33,651 nt of DNA, from NCBI RefSeq assembly GCF_900115465.1, contig NZ_FOWN01000031.1, forward strand, positions 1 through 33,651, read 5' to 3'. Source of the DNA: Halolactibacillus alkaliphilus (GTDB lineage: Bacteria > Bacillota > Bacilli > Bacillales > Amphibacillaceae). This document shows positions 31,779-33,651 of this stretch, in pieces. The notes under the pieces were generated by a model. The model was not told the DNA's origin. It worked only from the letters and a program-made list of their open reading frames with translations, and ran no database searches. Each line of letters begins with the position of its first letter. Position 1 is the stretch's first letter. A program made the position numbers and the translations under genes.

Positions 31779-32441
31779 ATGGTTAAAGATAAATCAACGA
31801 GACAATCTGTATTGGAGCTATTAAAAAAGAAACAAGAACTATCAGTTAGTGGTTTAAAGGAACACCTTGATATTACTGAGATGGCTGTAAGAAAACATTT
31901 GATCAAATTAGAAGGTGAAGGATTAATTTCTTCAAGAACCGTTAGACAACCAATGGGACGTCCGGTGATCTTTTACCAGCTCACTAAAGATGGAAATGAT
32001 CTATTTCCAAATAATTATGATAAAATTGCAGTGGAAATCTTACAAGATATTAAAGATTCGATGGGTTTAGAAGCGATAGACACATTATTTAATAATCGTG
32101 AACAACGCATGCGTAAAAAATATCTAAGGAAAATTTTCCGAGATGATCCATTAAAAGAAAGAGTTCAACAGCTTGTAGATGTACAAGATGACAGTGGTTA
32201 TATGGCAGAGTTAGTAGAGGAAGATTCTTCTGAAACAGAGGAAGTTGCTACTGTGACATTTGAACAATTTAACTGTCCTATCTCAGCAATCGCAGATCAG
32301 TATGACAAGCCGTGTGAATGTGAACTGAAATTATTCAGAGAAGTACTAGGTACAGATCAAATAGAACGTGTAAGTTGTATTGCTAAGGGTGGGAAAAGCT
32401 GTCGTTATGTCGTACAAGAGAACAAAAAAAGCACTTATTAA
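31779..32441 (+). CDS. SufR-like winged-helix regulator with cysteine-rich C-terminus
   Basis: A 220-residue transcription factor. The N-terminus is a winged helix (RQSVLELLKKKQELSV, ITEMAVRKHLIKLEGEGLI, wing RQPMGRPVIFYQLT). The C-terminal half has FNCPISAIADQ, CECELKLFREVLG, RVSCIAKGGKSCRY: five cysteines, with C-x12-C as the first pair. This matches the SufR pattern, where an Fe-S cluster controls repression of Fe-S assembly genes. ATG 31779 is preferred because AGGTG is 6 nt upstream. The next gene is convergent, so targets may be itself, the divergent DUF1450 gene or distant genes. Cluster binding is inferred. Confidence 0.75.
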   Translation: MVKDKSTRQSVLELLKKKQELSVSGLKEHLDITEMAVRKHLIKLEGEGLISSRTVRQPMGRPVIFYQLTKDGNDLFPNNYDKIAVEILQDIKDSMGLEAIDTLFNNREQRMRKKYLRKIFRDDPLKERVQQLVDVQDDSGYMAELVEEDSSETEEVATVTFEQFNCPISAIADQYDKPCECELKLFREVLGTDQIERVSCIAKGGKSCRYVVQENKKSTY

Positions 32442-32489
32442 AAAGTAACTAAAGAACTCATATGGTTAATTCATGATTTAGTAAAATAT

Positions 32490-32525
32490 AAAACGGGCCC
32501 CCTTACAAAACGGGCCCGTTTTTAG
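32490..32525. terminator. Bidirectional terminator
   Basis: AAAACGGGCCC pairs with GGGCCCGTTTT, followed by T on the plus strand. It separates the convergent SufR-like and XRE genes and touches the stop codon of the latter. Confidence 0.88.
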
Positions 32526-32944
32526 TATTTTTTTAACTCATCCATGGCCATTTGTAGAAAGCGCTCAATGGTTTTTTGTTGTTTTAGAGGTAACGTTCGA
32601 TAGTGCAGCAATTGTTCTTTTAGTGTTTTGTTTTTAAGTAAGAAATCCATAAGTTGGTGTAATGATTTATCATCATAGGTGTTTTCCTGATAATGTGCTT
32701 GGTAATCACTAAGCAAAAAATCAGTTTCAGGTGCTTCGCCAATCAATGTATCTAAACTAATTTGAAATAACTTACTTAGTTTAACAGCGGTTAATAGATC
32801 GGGTAACACGTGACCATTTTCCCATTTAGCTACAACAGAACGTGAAACTTTTAACAAGTCTGCCAGTTCTTGTTGTGTGAATTGATGTTTGTCTCGATAA
32901 TATCTCAAGTTATGGGGTAATTGCTGTAAGTACATAGTTTTCAC
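32522..32944 (-). CDS. XRE-family transcriptional regulator
   Basis: A 140-residue DNA-binding protein. Its HTH_3 domain at about residues 8-65 (LRYYRDKHQFTQQELADLL, VSRSVVAKWENGHVLPDL) closely follows the Cro/CI type. The C-terminal 70 residues are helical and charged and have no recognised domain. The start may be GTG 32944 or ATG 32935; neither has a strong ribosome site. Targets are unknown. Confidence 0.8.
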   Translation of the reverse strand: MKTMYLQQLPHNLRYYRDKHQFTQQELADLLKVSRSVVAKWENGHVLPDLLTAVKLSKLFQISLDTLIGEAPETDFLLSDYQAHYQENTYDDKSLHQLMDFLLKNKTLKEQLLHYRTLPLKQQKTIERFLQMAMDELKKY

Positions 32945-33079
32945 GTCTACTTTCTCGAATGTCTTTGTAGTATGTGCTCATCCTAACATGTTTTATGTAA
33001 GCATTTGGGCTCTGTATTGTTCTTAAAGTCGCAAAAATGTATAATGTTCTAAATGAGAACAATAAATGAGGTGTGCTTT

Positions 33080-33238
33080 ATGAAAACATGTATACTTTTT
33101 GATCGCGGGATCGCGGAAAAGACAGGCTTTTTGCAAACCGAATTAAGTATTTCAGAAGAGTTTTTTGTAGAAAGTTATCAAGTTAATGCTGATACAATAG
33201 AATTTCATTTAGAAGTAAGGTCAAAACAAACGATTTAG
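33080..33238 (+). CDS. Small hypothetical protein (possibly a truncated gene)
   Basis: A 52-residue ORF with a fair ribosome site (TGAGGTG, 33067-33073, 6 nt before ATG). It is preceded by a strand switch from the XRE gene. It is not recognised. After its TAG the same frame continues, with one more stop, into LNLPHGFGFHDNRTKRLEEA up to a TGA at about 33353, so it could be the broken start of a longer gene such as a transposase. Treat as uncertain. Confidence 0.4.
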   Translation: MKTCILFDRGIAEKTGFLQTELSISEEFFVESYQVNADTIEFHLEVRSKQTI

Positions 33239-33341
33239 GAAATTGTTGTCTAATGTTTAGAGCTCAATCTACCACATGGTTTTGGTTTTCATGATAATCG
33301 AACTAAACGCCTGGAAGAGGCTAAGCGTAAGTTATCTATAC

Positions 33342-33404
33342 GGGTCGCCAGCTGATTCACCACGTTACTTTAGTGACGTGGTGAATCAGCGTCTCGGGCG
33401 ACCC
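33342..33404. repeat. Nested hairpin at the 3' end of the IS200-type element
   Basis: The outer arms GGGTCGCC (33342-33349) and GGCGACCC (33397-33404) enclose inner arms GCTGATTCACCACGT (33351-33365) and ACGTGGTGAATCAGC (33376-33390). Subterminal hairpins of this kind are recognised by IS200/IS605 TnpA and also act as terminators. The right arms overlap the tnpA stop codon. Confidence 0.7.
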
Positions 33405-33651
33405 GCATTGTATTCGGTTAGTTGGTTGTCGATATAGTCTTTAACGATATGTTTTGATACATGGCCTAACGTAGACATGAAGTAGCTCCCAGACCATAAA
33501 TGCCCTCCCCATAATGTTGCTTTTGTTTCTGGATGTGCTTTAAACCACATCCTTGCCGACCCACCTTTTAAAGCTTGCACAATTTTACTTGGCGCATATT
33601 TAGGGTGAAATGACACCATTAAATGAACGTGGTCGGGCAACACTTCGATGT
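33386..33651 (-). CDS. tnpA: IS200/IS605-family transposase TnpA (5' part cut by window end)
   Basis: A Y1 HUH transposase for single-stranded DNA transposition. The visible C-terminal 88 codons show PDHVHLMVSF with the HUH His pair, KIVQALKGGSARMWF, LWGGHLWSGSYFMSTLG and the helix VKDYIDNQ carrying the nucleophile Tyr. The frame is open to base 33651, so the start lies outside the window; the GTG at 33643 is internal. The typical length is about 130-155 residues. The visible portion has no disruption, so the element may be active. Confidence 0.9.
   Translation of the reverse strand, partial: IEVLPDHVHLMVSFHPKYAPSKIVQALKGGSARMWFKAHPETKATLWGGHLWSGSYFMSTLGHVSKHIVKDYIDNQLTEYNAGRPRR

Overview
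The window is about 33.6 kb of AT-rich DNA. It uses Bacillus-type ribosome binding sites and carries B. subtilis-like PerR, Fur, CtsR and NrdR operators. The gene content (pdaA, yfjT, yfkC, yfkD, sppA/sppI, sdpR/sdpI, clpE, nrdEF, ppx/ppk) points to a chromosomal segment of a low-GC Bacillota, most likely a Bacillaceae. The sequence alone does not name the species. There are no CRISPR arrays, no prophage and no rRNA. One tRNA-Ala is present.

Layout. 1-340 is the 3' end of a group II intron (maturase C-terminus plus RNA domains V-VI). It ends 2 nt from the stop codon of a convergent P1B-4 metal ATPase of the PfeT/ZosA type (343-2280, minus), whose promoter carries a perfect PerR box inside a 41-bp palindrome. 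An amino-acid ABC binding lipoprotein and permease follow (2619-4155, plus) with no ATPase gene beside them. Next is a 10-TM putative metal transporter (4327-5433, minus), whose consensus promoter has a Fur box filling its spacer. 5989-9915 holds an OsmC-like protein lacking its first cysteine and a block syntenic with B. subtilis yfkD/yfkC/yfjT/pdaA, interrupted by a decayed IS605-type tnpB. 9967-13604 is the ppx-ppk polyphosphate operon (minus). 13754-15980 is CtsR-controlled clpE. 16228-17076 is a DDAH-like hydrolase.

17235-20030 (minus) is a tightly overlapping five-gene operon: sdpR-like repressor, sdpI-like immunity protein, yxlE-like small membrane protein, ABC ATPase and ABC-2 permease. 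It looks like a toxin or envelope-stress immunity module. After tRNA-Ala come sppA-sppI (minus) and an nrdE-nrdF-flavodoxin operon (minus) with tandem NrdR boxes.

26255-31216 is the c-di-GMP/motility part. A c-di-GMP-I riboswitch followed by an intrinsic terminator precedes a Jag_N-FapA (DUF342) protein and a PilZ protein. Beyond a hairpin and a candidate sigma-D promoter lies a chemoreceptor with an unusual lysine-rich N-terminus. 31334-32944 holds a DUF1450 protein, a SufR-like cysteine-rich regulator whose leader has competing hairpins, and an XRE regulator. The window ends in a small orphan ORF and the start of an IS200/IS605-type tnpA (minus, cut by the edge).

Taken together, the region groups iron/peroxide-responsive metal transport, stress proteolysis and envelope defence, deoxynucleotide supply and c-di-GMP-controlled surface behaviour. 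The most novel-looking elements are the riboswitch-FapA-PilZ operon, the fused sdpRI-yxlEFG immunity operon and the possible attenuator in front of the SufR-like gene.
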